Shown: positions 25,500-34,497, counted from the first letter of the stretch. The stretch is DNA of 64,000 bases from Jejuia rubra (GCF_042684665.1 NZ_JBHULY010000039.1:1-64000), one strand, 5' to 3'. Program-made: numbers and translations. The notes: a model not told the origin generated them from the sequence alone.

Positions 25500-26300
25500 A
25501 TGGTAAATAAATTCAAAAGTCTGTTAACGATTGGAATTCTCATTTTGGGAGTATCATTTATAGCTACCAATTGCCAAAAAGAGGATGTTACAACTGTTAA
25601 AGAAACCGAACAAGAAATGGCGGGCACCGATCTTTCAATCAATTATGTCTCGGGCAAAAAGATTCCCGGTATCGTCAACCTTTTGGGAGGTAAAGATGGT
25701 ACGGTCTCAAAAGGCATTACATCAAAATCGGGCAGTATTGTTGCGCCTTTTGGCACTATTTCCATCGAAAACGTACTCGAAGTGATCGATACCTTGGGCA
25801 ACCAGAACTATTCATTCGTTCTTCTTCCCAAGACACCAAAGCCCAACTCAATTTTTAATTTGGTGGTAAACGGTTCCAGTGGTGCGCCCAGTATGGCCAT
25901 TTTGGAATACAGGATGGCTCCTGATTTTGCGGAGGCCTATCGCCACGGGGCAAAATCCATTGCCGAGTTCTCTGGGACTGTATTTGTGTTTCCCTATAGT
26001 TCTGGTTCCGGAATTTTTTCAAAATCAAGTAGCGATACTTGTATCCAGAACATAGACGAGATCGTGGACTGTAGGCATGTCACCTTTAACGGGGGAAGCT
26101 CAACTGGCGGAGGCGGTGCGGGTTCGACGACCATCGGTGATATATCCGATCCGCAAGCCGGTAATACGGGCGGTGGTATTGTTACCGGAGGCGGTGGCAC
26201 GGCGGTTTGGGTCTGTAGCCCCTGCGGTTATAGCCATGAAGACCCCTCAGAGTGCACCTGCAGTAGCAGCAGTGGTGGAGGCAGTAGCGACACGGCGTAG
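25500..26300 (+). pseudogene. N-terminal part of a frameshifted secreted metallopeptidase-like lipoprotein
   Basis: 266 residues up to a premature stop. It has a signal peptide with a weak lipobox (IATNC-QKED, Cys26). A soluble domain (about 40-180) follows, then a Gly/Ser-rich linker and a Cys cluster, CSPCGYSHEDPSECTC. In the -1 frame the sequence continues without a break after 26287 as GVGGTWIITLAPYSHTY... into the ORF starting at 26420. One extra G at 26294-26295 (ACGGGCG in place of ACGGCG) would restore a single ORF 25500-27319 of about 600 codons. A true mutation and a sequencing error cannot be told apart from this sequence. Confidence 0.7.
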
Positions 26301-26419
26301 GTGGCACATGGATTATCACCCTAGCTCCCTACAGCCACACCTACAAAGGCAGTAGCACCAAAAACAGTACCGATTGTTGCGACGGCACCGATGTTGATGG
26401 CCCTGTTGGAGTCAACCTC

Positions 26420-27319
26420 ATGTCAGAGGCCATAGCAACCATCACCAACTGTATTCCTGACCTGACCCAGGTCGAGCTGGATTTTTTGAACAGCAACTTG
26501 GCCACCTATAAGGTAAGCCAGTACTTGGAGGCCAACAAAAATGATGATGGCACTTGTAACGTGGCAGCCAGTGATTTTGCAAAAGAAGCTATTCAGGTCT
26601 TAAAGGATGGTGGTGAGGTGGATTTTGATGACCAAATTATTAATAAACTTAAAGACAAAGCAAAGTGCATTTATAATAAGTTGGTTAGCTCAAGCACAAG
26701 TTTTAAGAATGCCATCAAAAAATTTGACGGTGATTTTCCTGTATCTCATATAAAATTTGAAATAGATGAAGCAATGTCCTCAAATACTAGAAAAGCATTT
26801 ACAAGGGCGCCAGAGGATTATGTTATTGATATCGTGCTAAATGGAAACCCCCTAAAGGATGCCAGTTATCAAAAACGTCCCAATCTTTTAGTTGCTAAAA
26901 CTATCATCCACGAGGTTATTCATGCTGAAATGTTTAGGAAGTTACTTTCTTTGGCAAATGATAATGGTAGTATTGATGTTGACTTATTGCAGTTTACGTT
27001 GTATCAAGGGGATTATTTAGGAATGTTAGATTACTATTATAGATATGGAAATAATATAAATAGTACATGGCAACATCAGCAAATGGCTGCCCACTATAGA
27101 GAAACTATTGGAAGAGTATTGCAGGAGTTTGATACTGGCAAGGTAGTTGATGATAATTCCCAGCCCGATCAATTGTACTTAGATTTAGCTTGGGAAGGGT
27201 TAAATCACAATAATTTAGTCGCTTGGAAAGATGCTTTAACTCAAGAAGAGAAAGATAGGATAAACCAAGTAATAAACAATTACATTAGTCAATATCCAAA
27301 TCAAAATTGTACAGAATGA
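26420..27319 (+). pseudogene. C-terminal part of the same protein: HEXXH metallopeptidase-like domain
   Basis: 299 residues from the first ATG, but the frame is open back to 26288. The segment before the ATG encodes a Cys-containing stretch, NSTDCCDGTDVDGPVGVNL, typical of a surface protein interior and not of an N-terminus. The HEXXH zinc motif is TIIHEVIHAEMF (about residues 170-181), followed by the conserved LAWEGLNHNNLVAWKDALT end. On its own this fragment has no signal peptide. As part of the joined frame it would be a secreted peptidase-like protein. Its stop overlaps the start of the next gene. Confidence 0.65.
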
Positions 27320-27729
27320 AAATCATAGTTTTTGTTGTTTCTATATGTCATTTTTGTTATTCTCAAACGAATAATAATACTTACCTATATTTCGATAAGT
27401 TAAGTGGAAAAACATATACGGTTGAAATAAATGGAAAAAAAGAAAATGAAAAGTTCTATTCAAAGGGGGTAAAACGTAATGGAGACATAACTTTTCACAT
27501 TGGGAAAGAGATGTTTTTGTTTTTAAGAAATAAAAACAAAGTTGATAGTTGTAAAATTGAACATTTAAAAAGCATAAAATTATCAGATGTTGATAATCTG
27601 GTAAAAGTTGTAAATAAAATCAATCCTCTATATCCGCATAAAGTTTTCCCCAATTTATTTCTAGTTGAAAAATTAAATGACTCTATTGTACTTAAATATA
27701 AAGTGAAATGGGAATATTATATTGAATAA
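27316..27729 (+). CDS. Small secreted hypothetical protein
   Basis: 137 residues with an N-terminal signal peptide (MKIIVFVVSICHFCYSQ). The mature part is Lys/Asn-rich with alternating beta-strand patterns (YLYFDKLSGKTYTVEI). I do not recognise the family. The ATG at 27316 overlaps the metallopeptidase stop (ATGA), so it is translated in tandem with that gene and may be its partner or inhibitor, which is a guess from position alone. Low GC like the end of the previous gene. Confidence 0.65.
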   Translation: MKIIVFVVSICHFCYSQTNNNTYLYFDKLSGKTYTVEINGKKENEKFYSKGVKRNGDITFHIGKEMFLFLRNKNKVDSCKIEHLKSIKLSDVDNLVKVVNKINPLYPHKVFPNLFLVEKLNDSIVLKYKVKWEYYIE

Positions 27730-27735
27730 TGTTTA

Positions 27736-27794
27736 TGGGATAATATTGTAAAGAGTTAAGAATTAGAATTTTGGCAGAGCTCAGTATTATCCCA
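27736..27794. repeat. 13-bp inverted repeat downstream of the small secreted protein gene
   Basis: TGGGATAATATTG (27736-27748) and CAGTATTATCCCA (27782-27794) match at 12 of 13 positions with 33 nt between. No T run follows, so it is not a classic terminator. Confidence 0.5.
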
Positions 27795-27999
27795 AATGTT
27801 AGCTTCCCCAAAAACAGAACTGTTTAAAAGCAGAAAAGTAAAATTATTGAAATGAAAACACCATGAAAAACAAGTTAATACTTATGGCCCCCTTTGGCTT
27901 ATCACAAGTTGCGTTAATACTTTATTTCCAAACCTAAAAACCAAAAAGCCGGAACTTAAAAATACTTTTAAGTCTTCGCTCAACTAGTGGACATAAGAG

Positions 28000-28024
28000 T
28001 GTCTCGTCCTAAAAAAAGTTTACA
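28000..28024 (+). repeat. Left terminal inverted repeat of the IS
   Basis: Begins TGTCTCGTCCT and ends GTTTACA; pairs with 29379-29403. Confidence 0.85.
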
Positions 28025-28069
28025 TATTTTACATTAATTCTAAAATAGCTTTACAACTTATATTTAGTC

Positions 28070-28816
28070 CTAGTATTGGTTTACAATGATAGGGCTTTTT
28101 ACGTAATAATTCTTCCATAATTTTTCTGTTTTTAAATTGTTTTGATGAACCTTATTTGGATTAAGGTTTCCTATGCTCATATGAGGTCTTTCATTATTGT
28201 ATAGTGCAACAGATGTTTTCAATAATTCAGTAGCTTGTTCAGGGCTATTTGCTTGATAATAGTTTAAATACTCTTCTTTGATTATTCCATTGATTCTTTC
28301 GGCAATGGCATTCTCTAAAGGATCCCCTTTTTCCGTCATACTAATTTGGATGCCGTATGTTTTTAGGAGTTTTACGTACTCATAACTACAATATTGGGTG
28401 CCTCTGTCGGAATGATGAATAAGTTGTAATTGATCATTTTCAGGTAAGCTTAATAATGCCATTTTTAATGCCTGAATAGTCTCAGAAGTCTGCAGGCCGT
28501 CGGATAAATGGCATCCCACTATTTTTCTGGAATAGGCATCGGTAATAAGACTGATATAGACAAAGCCGCCATCAATTTTCCAATAGGTGATATCGCTTAC
28601 CCAGAGCTGATTAGGTTTTGTGGGAATGAAGTCTCTAATCAGATTTGAATACTTTTTAAACCTATGGAAAGAGTTTGTCGTTATGGTTTGCTTCTTTTTT
28701 CGCCTAATTAAAAGGCGGTTGGCCGATAAAATATCAAATAATCTATCCCTGCCCATTTTTATTTGGTGGTCCAACAAAAATGGCTGTAATAGTTCATATA
28801 ATTTTCTGCCGCCCAT
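28070..28816 (-). pseudogene. IS3-family transposase OrfB (DDE), probably frameshifted
   Basis: 248 residues from the first ATG, but the family N-terminal HTH_21 region lies upstream in the same frame (GKFGRFCRLLGVTRQAYY, open back to about 29005). The rve catalytic triad is intact: D in SDITYWKIDG, D in IHHSDRGTQY, E in LENAIAERINGI. The -1 frame reached by slippage in orfA reads KVQYQVIQEMKTLYPK and then leaves the orfB frame; one missing base near 28957-28963 (CCCAAGG) would rejoin them. So the copy is probably inactive, or the sequence has an error there. Confidence 0.75.
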
Positions 28817-28985
28817 ATGGCGATGGTTTTTTCTAATTCTAAGTACTTCAGAAACAATTAGGTCTTCTTCAAAAGATAATTGTTCGCGATACCAAAAATG
28901 TTGATAATAGGCCTGACGGGTGACACCAAGTAATCGGCAGAACCTGCCAAACTTACCTTGGGATAAAGGGTTTTCATCTCTTGGA

Positions 28986-29363
28986 TTACTTGGTATTGGA
29001 CTTTTTTACAATCCTTATTTTAAATTCATTTTCAGCTACTTCAATCATTTTTCGGTAGGTCTCCGCTAATAATCGAGCTTCTGTAAGTTCCTTTTTTAAT
29101 TGGGGTAGAGAAGCTTCATCTTTATCCGGTAGGTTTTCTGGTTGATCTGACATTGGGGGCAAAGGTACGATTCTAGGCTTTGTGTAGTCATAACCATTTT
29201 TTTTTAACCAAACAGTTAATTGATTATTGCCGATATTATATTTCTTTTCGATTGATTTTCTTGTGGCAGTTCCTGTCAAAAATTCATTGCACAAAAATCT
29301 CTTAAATTCCTCACTGTACCTATTTTGAAATTTTGATGAAGATGTCCTGGAATATCTTTTCAT
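28986..29363 (-). CDS. IS3-family OrfA
   Basis: 125 residues. An HTH_Tnp_1-like N-terminus (RYSEEFKRFLCNEFLTGTAT, then KYNIGNNQLTVWLKK) is followed by a leucine-zipper-like helix (LPQLKKELTEARLLAETYRKMIE). The end carries the heptamer A AAA AAG (minus strand, 29007-29001) in the orfA frame, the standard -1 slippage signal for producing the OrfAB fusion transposase in this family. Confidence 0.85.
   Translation of the reverse strand: MKRYSRTSSSKFQNRYSEEFKRFLCNEFLTGTATRKSIEKKYNIGNNQLTVWLKKNGYDYTKPRIVPLPPMSDQPENLPDKDEASLPQLKKELTEARLLAETYRKMIEVAENEFKIRIVKKSNTK
29001..29007 (-). promoter_or_regulatory. Programmed -1 frameshift heptamer in orfA
   Basis: Minus-strand A AAA AAG in frame with orfA (codons GTA-AAA-AAG), 16-22 nt before the orfA stop. 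This is the canonical IS3-family slippery site. Confidence 0.65.
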
Positions 29364-29378
29364 GTTATTACACTTTTG

Positions 29379-29403
29379 TGTAAACCTATTTCAGGACAAG
29401 ACA
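29379..29403 (-). repeat. Right terminal inverted repeat of the IS
   Basis: On the minus strand begins TGTCTTGTCCT and ends GTTTACA. It differs from the left repeat at four positions. Confidence 0.85.
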
Positions 29404-29458
29404 GAGTAAGGTAAAGCGTAAAAAAAGAATTGCAACCCATAAATAAATCACAAACACA

Positions 29459-29524
29459 TTTGTGGCTCATATTTTAGTATATTTGGGTCACAAAATAATT
29501 TGTAACCCATATATAAGCCACAAC
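29459..29524. repeat. Long imperfect hairpin beside the IS
   Basis: Nested arms: outer TTGTGGCT / AGCCACAA, inner TATATTTGGGTCACAAA / TTTGTAACCCATATA around an ATAA loop. A further direct copy of TTGCAACCCATAAATAA lies at about 29430. Non-coding. Confidence 0.6.
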
Positions 29525-29685
29525 AATAAGACCGTATGTGCCACATATCCTACCGCTTGAAAGTATAGATTGGTCTAAACTTATAGACCTTATGGGAATG
29601 ATCACTATACACCACCCATACATCCCCAAAACCCCTAGTTTAATTACCACATAAATCGTATTTTGAGGGTTTTAAAACACTGCTT

Positions 29686-30270
29686 ATGAAACCGATACGA
29701 TTCAACTTTTGGCAAAGATTTTTATACAGTGCCATGATTTTTACGCTTGTTTTGGCGTCCTCTTTCGCACAAAACAACAAGGCAAAACTGCTAAATGAAA
29801 AAGTAGAGGCCATGGTATCCAAAATCAGAACCGAGGTGGATTCCAATTATGTGTATGACTATGAAAAAACAAAGTATGTGCCACCTGCGGGCAAAACGGT
29901 GTTGGTGATGGGGCAAACCGAGGAGCGTATTAAAGAATATAAGCGCAAGTTTCCTGAGAAGCCCAACCCCGGGGGCTGGTCTGCTTATTGGGCCGTTACC
30001 GAGTTTGTCGGTGTCACAAAAAAGCATACCAATAGCACGGGCACCAGCCAAAACCATCAAATGTTGGTGAATGCATTTCCAAACGCGGCATTGCACAGCG
30101 CTATGTGGATGGTGGGGAAATGGAACGTTACCGAAAATACCATACTCGGTATTTACGATGCGGTGATCAAACGCTACGCCAATTGGGTAAAAACGGTAAA
30201 ACAGCCTATCTATCTGCGTATCGGGTACGAATTTGATGGACCGCATAACCCCGCTCCCGCTAGTTTTTAA
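29686..30270 (+). pseudogene. Truncated secreted glycoside hydrolase (GH26-like)
   Basis: 194 residues with a signal peptide (cut after SSFAQ). The N-terminal half of a TIM-barrel glycosidase is present: KTVLVMGQTEERIKEYKR, GGWSAYWAVTEFVG, LHSAMWMVGKW, and finally PIYLRIGYEFDGPHN, which includes a conserved catalytic-type Glu (YEFDG). It ends right after this motif with APASF and a stop, so the second half of the barrel is missing. The DNA at the break (CGCTAGTTTTTAACTAGTGG) is palindromic. The family (GH26-like, mannan- or glucan-directed) is inferred from this motif only. Confidence 0.65.
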
Positions 30271-30318
30271 CTAGTGGCGGTAAGAGTGGAACAGAGATAG
30301 GGCAAAAAATAATTAAGG

Positions 30319-30355
30319 CAAAAGCTTTTGGGATAACGCGTAGGCTTTTGTTTTT
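30319..30355 (+). terminator. Terminator after the truncated glycosidase
   Basis: CAAAAGC (30319-30325), an 18-nt loop, GCTTTTG (30344-30350), TTTTT. Confidence 0.6.
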
Positions 30356-30419
30356 AACTAAACACTAGTTACAAACTTGGGAGGTACCATGCAATCTAGA
30401 TTTAGTCTGAGATGAAAAA

Positions 30420-30455
30420 AGAAACCCCCAGCCACCTTTTATAGCCGGGGGTAAT
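30420..30455 (-). terminator. Terminator of the BNR/T9SS protein gene
   Basis: On the minus strand ACCCCCGGCT ... GGCTGGGGGTTTCTTTT, about 20 nt past the stop at 30475. Confidence 0.7.
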
Positions 30456-30474
30456 AAAAATGGTGGGAATTTCA

Positions 30475-32934
30475 TTATTCACCAATCATTACTTTAAAGT
30501 TCTTAATTGTATTGTTGTAAAAAGTTTGAATGATGTATATACCTACAGGTAAATTATCAACCTTAATCGTATTAACGGCATTGGAAATTTTTCCACCTAT
30601 AATTAGTTGCCCCGTAAGATTATATATCTTGAAAGTCGCTTGTGAATTATTTTCTTTCAAGGTAATATACAACCGGTCTGTTGCAGGATTTGGGAACACT
30701 GAAACGCTTTGATTTTCTCCAATATTAGAATCAGCGTCTTTTGCTTTCGAAAATTTTGCCGATGCCCCCGTACATGTGATTACATTGAGAGAACTGTTGT
30801 AAATCAGACTTCCATGGGTCACATTATCCACGCATAAATTGACTGTAACCCCTCCCTTAGCTGTAGAAGAGGTTTGTAATTCCACATTTCCGTTAGTACC
30901 GGTTGTACCGCTAACTGTTTCGTTAAACGTACCGGAGAAGGTTCCCGTAACTGAAGCGTTTGCAACCGGGTTACCAATATTATCCAATATGGTAACCGTG
31001 GCTATTCCTCGCTTATTCCCCTTGCCTACATTCAGATGATCGGTGATGATGGAATTAACATAAGCTTCTGTTGGCGTACTTGTGCTATTTCCAGTTACGT
31101 TAATTGCACTCGATGTGGTAGATGCCGATTCATTGTCCGTAGCAACTGATGTTAAATCGTAGGAGCCAACACCAATCGTCCAATTCACCGAATATGGGCT
31201 ACTGGTATCGATACCCACGCTACTGCCGTTAACAAAAAATTCTACCTGAGTCACTGATCCATCACTATCAGAAGCATCAGCTGAAATGGTAACACTATCA
31301 CCATCATTGAAGGATGCCCCATTGGCTGGAGAGGTCACACTTACAGTTGGTGGGGTATTGACTGTGCTATTTCCAGTTACGTTAATTGCACTCGATGTGG
31401 TAGATGCCGATTCATTGTCCGTAGCAACTGCTGTTAAATCGTAGGAGCCAACACCAATCGTCCAATTCACTGAATATGGGCTACTGGTATCGATACCCAC
31501 GCTACTGCCGTTCACAAAAAATTCTACCTGACTCACTGATCCATCACTATCAGAAGCATCCGCTGTAATGGTAATATTATCACCATCATTGAAGGATGCC
31601 CCATTGGCTGGAGAGGTGATGCTTACAGATGGAGAATTATTGCTTGGGGCCCCAAGGTTCCAGTTGAGTATCTGAAGTCGATTGTCATTAGACACTACCA
31701 TACTCATGAGCCTGTCTCCCGTAGCATTCATCACACTATTGGTGGAGGTCTTGTAAGAGTCAGCATCGCTGTGTATTTCTGTCCACTGATTGTACAACCC
31801 GCCGTTTGCGGGAGTTTCAAACAGTCTAAGCGAATTATTACTGCCCTGCCTTACGAGGAAGTATATGTCATTATCTATAGGGTCTGCGTACATTTTTGGT
31901 CGATCACCCGTAAATGAAGCAATGGTCTGCTCAGACCAAGTAAATTGATTGCCATTTTGGATACCGAAATGGTGCTTATAGTTACTTCCATGTCTTAATA
32001 CAACATGTACGTTTCCATTGCCATCCACAGCGCAACCATTGTGGTTTGCCAAACCAGAATCTTGCGCAATATTTTTAACCACAATGCTAGAATTACCGTG
32101 GGTTACAGGGAGGGAAACCGAATTCCCCGCACTGTTTTTCCAAGTTACGCCATTATCATCTGAGTACATGAACATCAGATCATGATTGGTCGCCCCATCT
32201 GGAGATTCCCTCCATACCCAGCTCCAGTATATTCTTCCATTTTTGAAATGGACATTATTGAAGTAAGCACACCGTGTTGATCCACCATGACTAGCTTCAA
32301 TTATCTTAACAGGGGCATCCCAAAACCCATCGTCACGGTACTTAACCAAAAAGGTATGACCATTACCACTTCCACCGTCACGGTACATAAAGAATAACTT
32401 ATTGTTGTCTCCTACAAAAAATCTAGGATAAGTCACACGATCAATCAACGTTTGATTTGATTCCAGATAGTTCTGTGTTGAACCGAATAAACTCGAAGTA
32501 AAGTTTGCATCGCTAATTGTTGCCGCTCCTGGGGAAGAAATGATGTACCTAAGGTCTCCTGCATGCATATCAAAAGCCAGATGAATTCTCCCGTCGTTTG
32601 GGGACACAATGATGTTAGGGGTATTGTGATTGTCCCAAACTCCATTTCGCTGTTCATAAGTGTGTGGTAATTCAACGTATACCCAGTTAGTGCCTAAGCC
32701 GTGGTTATTATTTCTGGCAATGGTTAGTTTTCTGGATGTAGCATCATAATAAGTCAAATACACAAAATTTTGGTACACCGCAATTGCATTTTGCTGGGTT
32801 GAAGTTGCTATTACGGGGTTAGTTGCCCAACAGTTTGAAGATATAACTGTTTTGTCTAAACTGACAAATTGTGCTGTAGCCAAAAGAGTAGACAGGCACA
32901 GCATACATGTGAAAAGAATTTTTTTAATTTGCAT
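30475..32934 (-). CDS. T9SS-secreted BNR-propeller polysaccharide lyase candidate with Ig-like repeats
   Basis: 819 residues. A signal peptide (cut after LLATA) is followed by a BNR_4 beta-propeller (about 25-430) with HLAFDMHAGDLRYIIS, RVTYPRFFVG and WSWVWRESPDG. This fold is used by PL24/PL25-type ulvan lyases of marine flavobacteria, and the conserved His in FDMHAG would fit the catalytic site. Two nearly identical bacterial Ig-like domains (94-residue period) follow, an invasin-like domain (VTILDNIGNPVANASVTG), and a C-terminal type A sorting signal (VFPNPATDRLYITL ... YIIQTFYNN). It is exported and processed by type IX secretion. The lyase assignment is inference; a glycosidase-like propeller is the alternative. 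Confidence 0.75.
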   Translation of the reverse strand: MQIKKILFTCMLCLSTLLATAQFVSLDKTVISSNCWATNPVIATSTQQNAIAVYQNFVYLTYYDATSRKLTIARNNNHGLGTNWVYVELPHTYEQRNGVWDNHNTPNIIVSPNDGRIHLAFDMHAGDLRYIISSPGAATISDANFTSSLFGSTQNYLESNQTLIDRVTYPRFFVGDNNKLFFMYRDGGSGNGHTFLVKYRDDGFWDAPVKIIEASHGGSTRCAYFNNVHFKNGRIYWSWVWRESPDGATNHDLMFMYSDDNGVTWKNSAGNSVSLPVTHGNSSIVVKNIAQDSGLANHNGCAVDGNGNVHVVLRHGSNYKHHFGIQNGNQFTWSEQTIASFTGDRPKMYADPIDNDIYFLVRQGSNNSLRLFETPANGGLYNQWTEIHSDADSYKTSTNSVMNATGDRLMSMVVSNDNRLQILNWNLGAPSNNSPSVSITSPANGASFNDGDNITITADASDSDGSVSQVEFFVNGSSVGIDTSSPYSVNWTIGVGSYDLTAVATDNESASTTSSAINVTGNSTVNTPPTVSVTSPANGASFNDGDSVTISADASDSDGSVTQVEFFVNGSSVGIDTSSPYSVNWTIGVGSYDLTSVATDNESASTTSSAINVTGNSTSTPTEAYVNSIITDHLNVGKGNKRGIATVTILDNIGNPVANASVTGTFSGTFNETVSGTTGTNGNVELQTSSTAKGGVTVNLCVDNVTHGSLIYNSSLNVITCTGASAKFSKAKDADSNIGENQSVSVFPNPATDRLYITLKENNSQATFKIYNLTGQLIIGGKISNAVNTIKVDNLPVGIYIIQTFYNNTIKNFKVMIGE
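31083..31646 (-). repeat. Intragenic tandem duplication of an Ig-like domain
   Basis: Two copies with a 282-nt (94-codon) period: the segment at 31083 recurs at 31365 with only scattered changes. Both encode TSPANGASFNDGD ... VGIDTSSPYSVNWTIGVGSY. Confidence 0.85.
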
Positions 32935-33264
32935 AGTGGTTGGTTGTTAAAATGGTTAATTATTGAATAAAAATACTTCATTAAACTAAAATAAATATCA
33001 AATAGAATTATCCTGTGCTTTAGGGGTATAAAATGATGTTACTTTAAAATTGCACAAAAGGGTAAGGTCCCTTTCTCTTAACTGACGCTAGTTTGCAACG
33101 AGTGGTTTTATCAAGTTTAGATATTAATTCTGCCTTATGCCACCACCAGTTCGCAACAGTTATTTTTTTAAATTCCCAATCCAATTGCAAACCCTTTAAA
33201 AAACACCTAAATTGCTGAGGTTATAAAGGCTTAGTTTAGCCAATTACCTTCAAACGTTTATACT
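32935..33264. other. Gene-free stretch between the BNR protein and Nramp genes
   Basis: 330 bp without an ORF. It carries GCTAGTTTGCAACGAGTGG near 33090 and a partially inverted CCACCACCAGTTCGCAACAG near 33137, resembling CTAGT-type motifs at 27983, 30262 and 30362. Promoters for both flanking genes should lie here; only a TATACTTTG at 33260-33267 stands out, which overlaps the TTG start. Confidence 0.5.
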
Positions 33265-34497
33265 TTGTTCAAAAATCTCCTAAAAAACATCGGCCCCGGC
33301 CCATTAATAGCGGCCGCATTTATTGGTCCGGGTACGATAACGGTGTGTACGCTGGCAGGCGTAAATTTTGGATTTGCACTGCTTTGGGCCATGTTGTTAT
33401 CTGTGGGGGCTACCATCGTGCTTCAGGAAATGGCGGCACGCTTGGGCATTATTTCCCAAAAGGGGCTTTCGGAAATTATTAAAGGCGAAATCAAAAATCC
33501 TATTTTTAAGGGCTTTGCGGTGCTTTTGATTTTGTCCGCTATAATCTTGGGCAATGCGGCCTATGAAGCAGGGAATATCAGTGGCGGGATTTTGGGTTTG
33601 GAAGCCATTTTTGGTAGTCAAAAATTGAACTTCGGAAGCTTTTCCCTTAACCTGTATAGCCTTGCCATTGGGGCGGTGGCTTTCGTCATGCTCTTCATTG
33701 GCAATTATAAAATTTTGGAAAGACTATTGGTATCTTTAGTAGTTTTAATGAGTTTGGCATTTCTAACAACTGCCGTGATTACCAAACCCAATCTTTCCGA
33801 TGTTTTAAAAGGTGCCTTGGTGCCAAAATTTCCAAAGGATAGTTTGCTTACTATCATTGCCTTAATCGGGACTACAGTTGTACCTTACAATTTGTTTTTA
33901 CATGCCTCGCTGGTCAAAGAGAAATGGCAACATATATCCGATTTGAAATACGCCAGAAAAGATACAGTTATCGCTATCATTTTAGGGGGTATGGTATCGA
34001 TGGGTATTATTGTTTCTGCAGCTTCGGTACCATCAACATCCGTAGAAAGTGCGGCTGATTTGGCTAAAGGTTTAGAGCCTCTTTTTGGAAGTTTTGCAAA
34101 AGTATTTTTGGCCATAGGCCTTTTTGCGGCAGGCATCACGAGTGTGATAACTGCACCGCTTGCGGCGGCCTATGTAGCAAAAGGTTGCTTGGGGTGGAAC
34201 GGTGGGCTGCGTTCATTACGTTTTAGGAGTGTTTGGGGGTTCGTGTTGCTACTCGGGGTGGTGTTCTCCTCATTAGGCATTAAGCCCGTTGCCATTATTA
34301 AGTTTGCCCAAGTGGCAAATGGCATTTTATTGCCGGTAGTTGCAGGATTCCTGCTATGGGTAGTGAATAAAACCTCCATTTTGGGGAATTATAAAAACAA
34401 TCTCTGGCAAAATATTTTTGGTTGTCATATCTTAGTGCTAAGTTTGTTGTTGTCCTTTGTAGCGCTCCATAAAGTGTTGCAATTAAACCTATTTTAG
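33265..34497 (+). CDS. Nramp-like transporter, first gene of the 5-oxoprolinase operon
   Basis: 410 residues with about eleven hydrophobic segments, Nramp/APC fold, inner membrane. No ATG is in frame; TTG at 33265 is the only sensible start. In true Nramp metal transporters TM1 has DPGN and TM6 has MPHN; here the equivalents read GPGT (21-24) and VPYN (206-209), so the metal ligands Asp and Met are absent. Its stop overlaps the pxpA start. B. subtilis ycsG, also Nramp-like, lies in the homologous ycsF-kipIA cluster. A role in 5-oxoproline uptake, not metal uptake, is inferred. Confidence 0.8.
   Translation: MFKNLLKNIGPGPLIAAAFIGPGTITVCTLAGVNFGFALLWAMLLSVGATIVLQEMAARLGIISQKGLSEIIKGEIKNPIFKGFAVLLILSAIILGNAAYEAGNISGGILGLEAIFGSQKLNFGSFSLNLYSLAIGAVAFVMLFIGNYKILERLLVSLVVLMSLAFLTTAVITKPNLSDVLKGALVPKFPKDSLLTIIALIGTTVVPYNLFLHASLVKEKWQHISDLKYARKDTVIAIILGGMVSMGIIVSAASVPSTSVESAADLAKGLEPLFGSFAKVFLAIGLFAAGITSVITAPLAAAYVAKGCLGWNGGLRSLRFRSVWGFVLLLGVVFSSLGIKPVAIIKFAQVANGILLPVVAGFLLWVVNKTSILGNYKNNLWQNIFGCHILVLSLLLSFVALHKVLQLNLF

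Larger units (their letters stand above)
28000..29403 (-). mobile_element. IS3-family insertion sequence, 1404 bp, complete ends
   Basis: The terminal inverted repeats are about 25 bp: the left end starts TGTCTCGTCCTAAAAAAAG at 28000 and the right end, on the other strand, TGTCTTGTCCTGAAATAGG from 29403. About 21 of 25 positions agree. The flanks show a 3-bp GAG duplication at 27997-27999 and 29404-29406, the expected size for IS3 elements. It encodes an OrfA and an OrfB (DDE) on the minus strand. The host sequence it interrupts is non-coding today. Confidence 0.9.

Noticed and set aside
27863..27937. 24-residue signal-peptide-like ORF (MKNKLILMAPFGLSQ...) upstream of the IS
   Set aside because: Too short, no continuation on the other side of the IS; could be a gene remnant but unsupported.
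29791..30246. 151-codon minus-strand ORF opposite the truncated glycosidase
   Set aside because: It overlaps conserved glycosidase motifs on the plus strand and has no recognisable family.
31083..31646. Tandem repeat considered as a CRISPR-like array
   Set aside because: There are only two copies, with a 282-nt in-frame period that encodes Ig-like domains.
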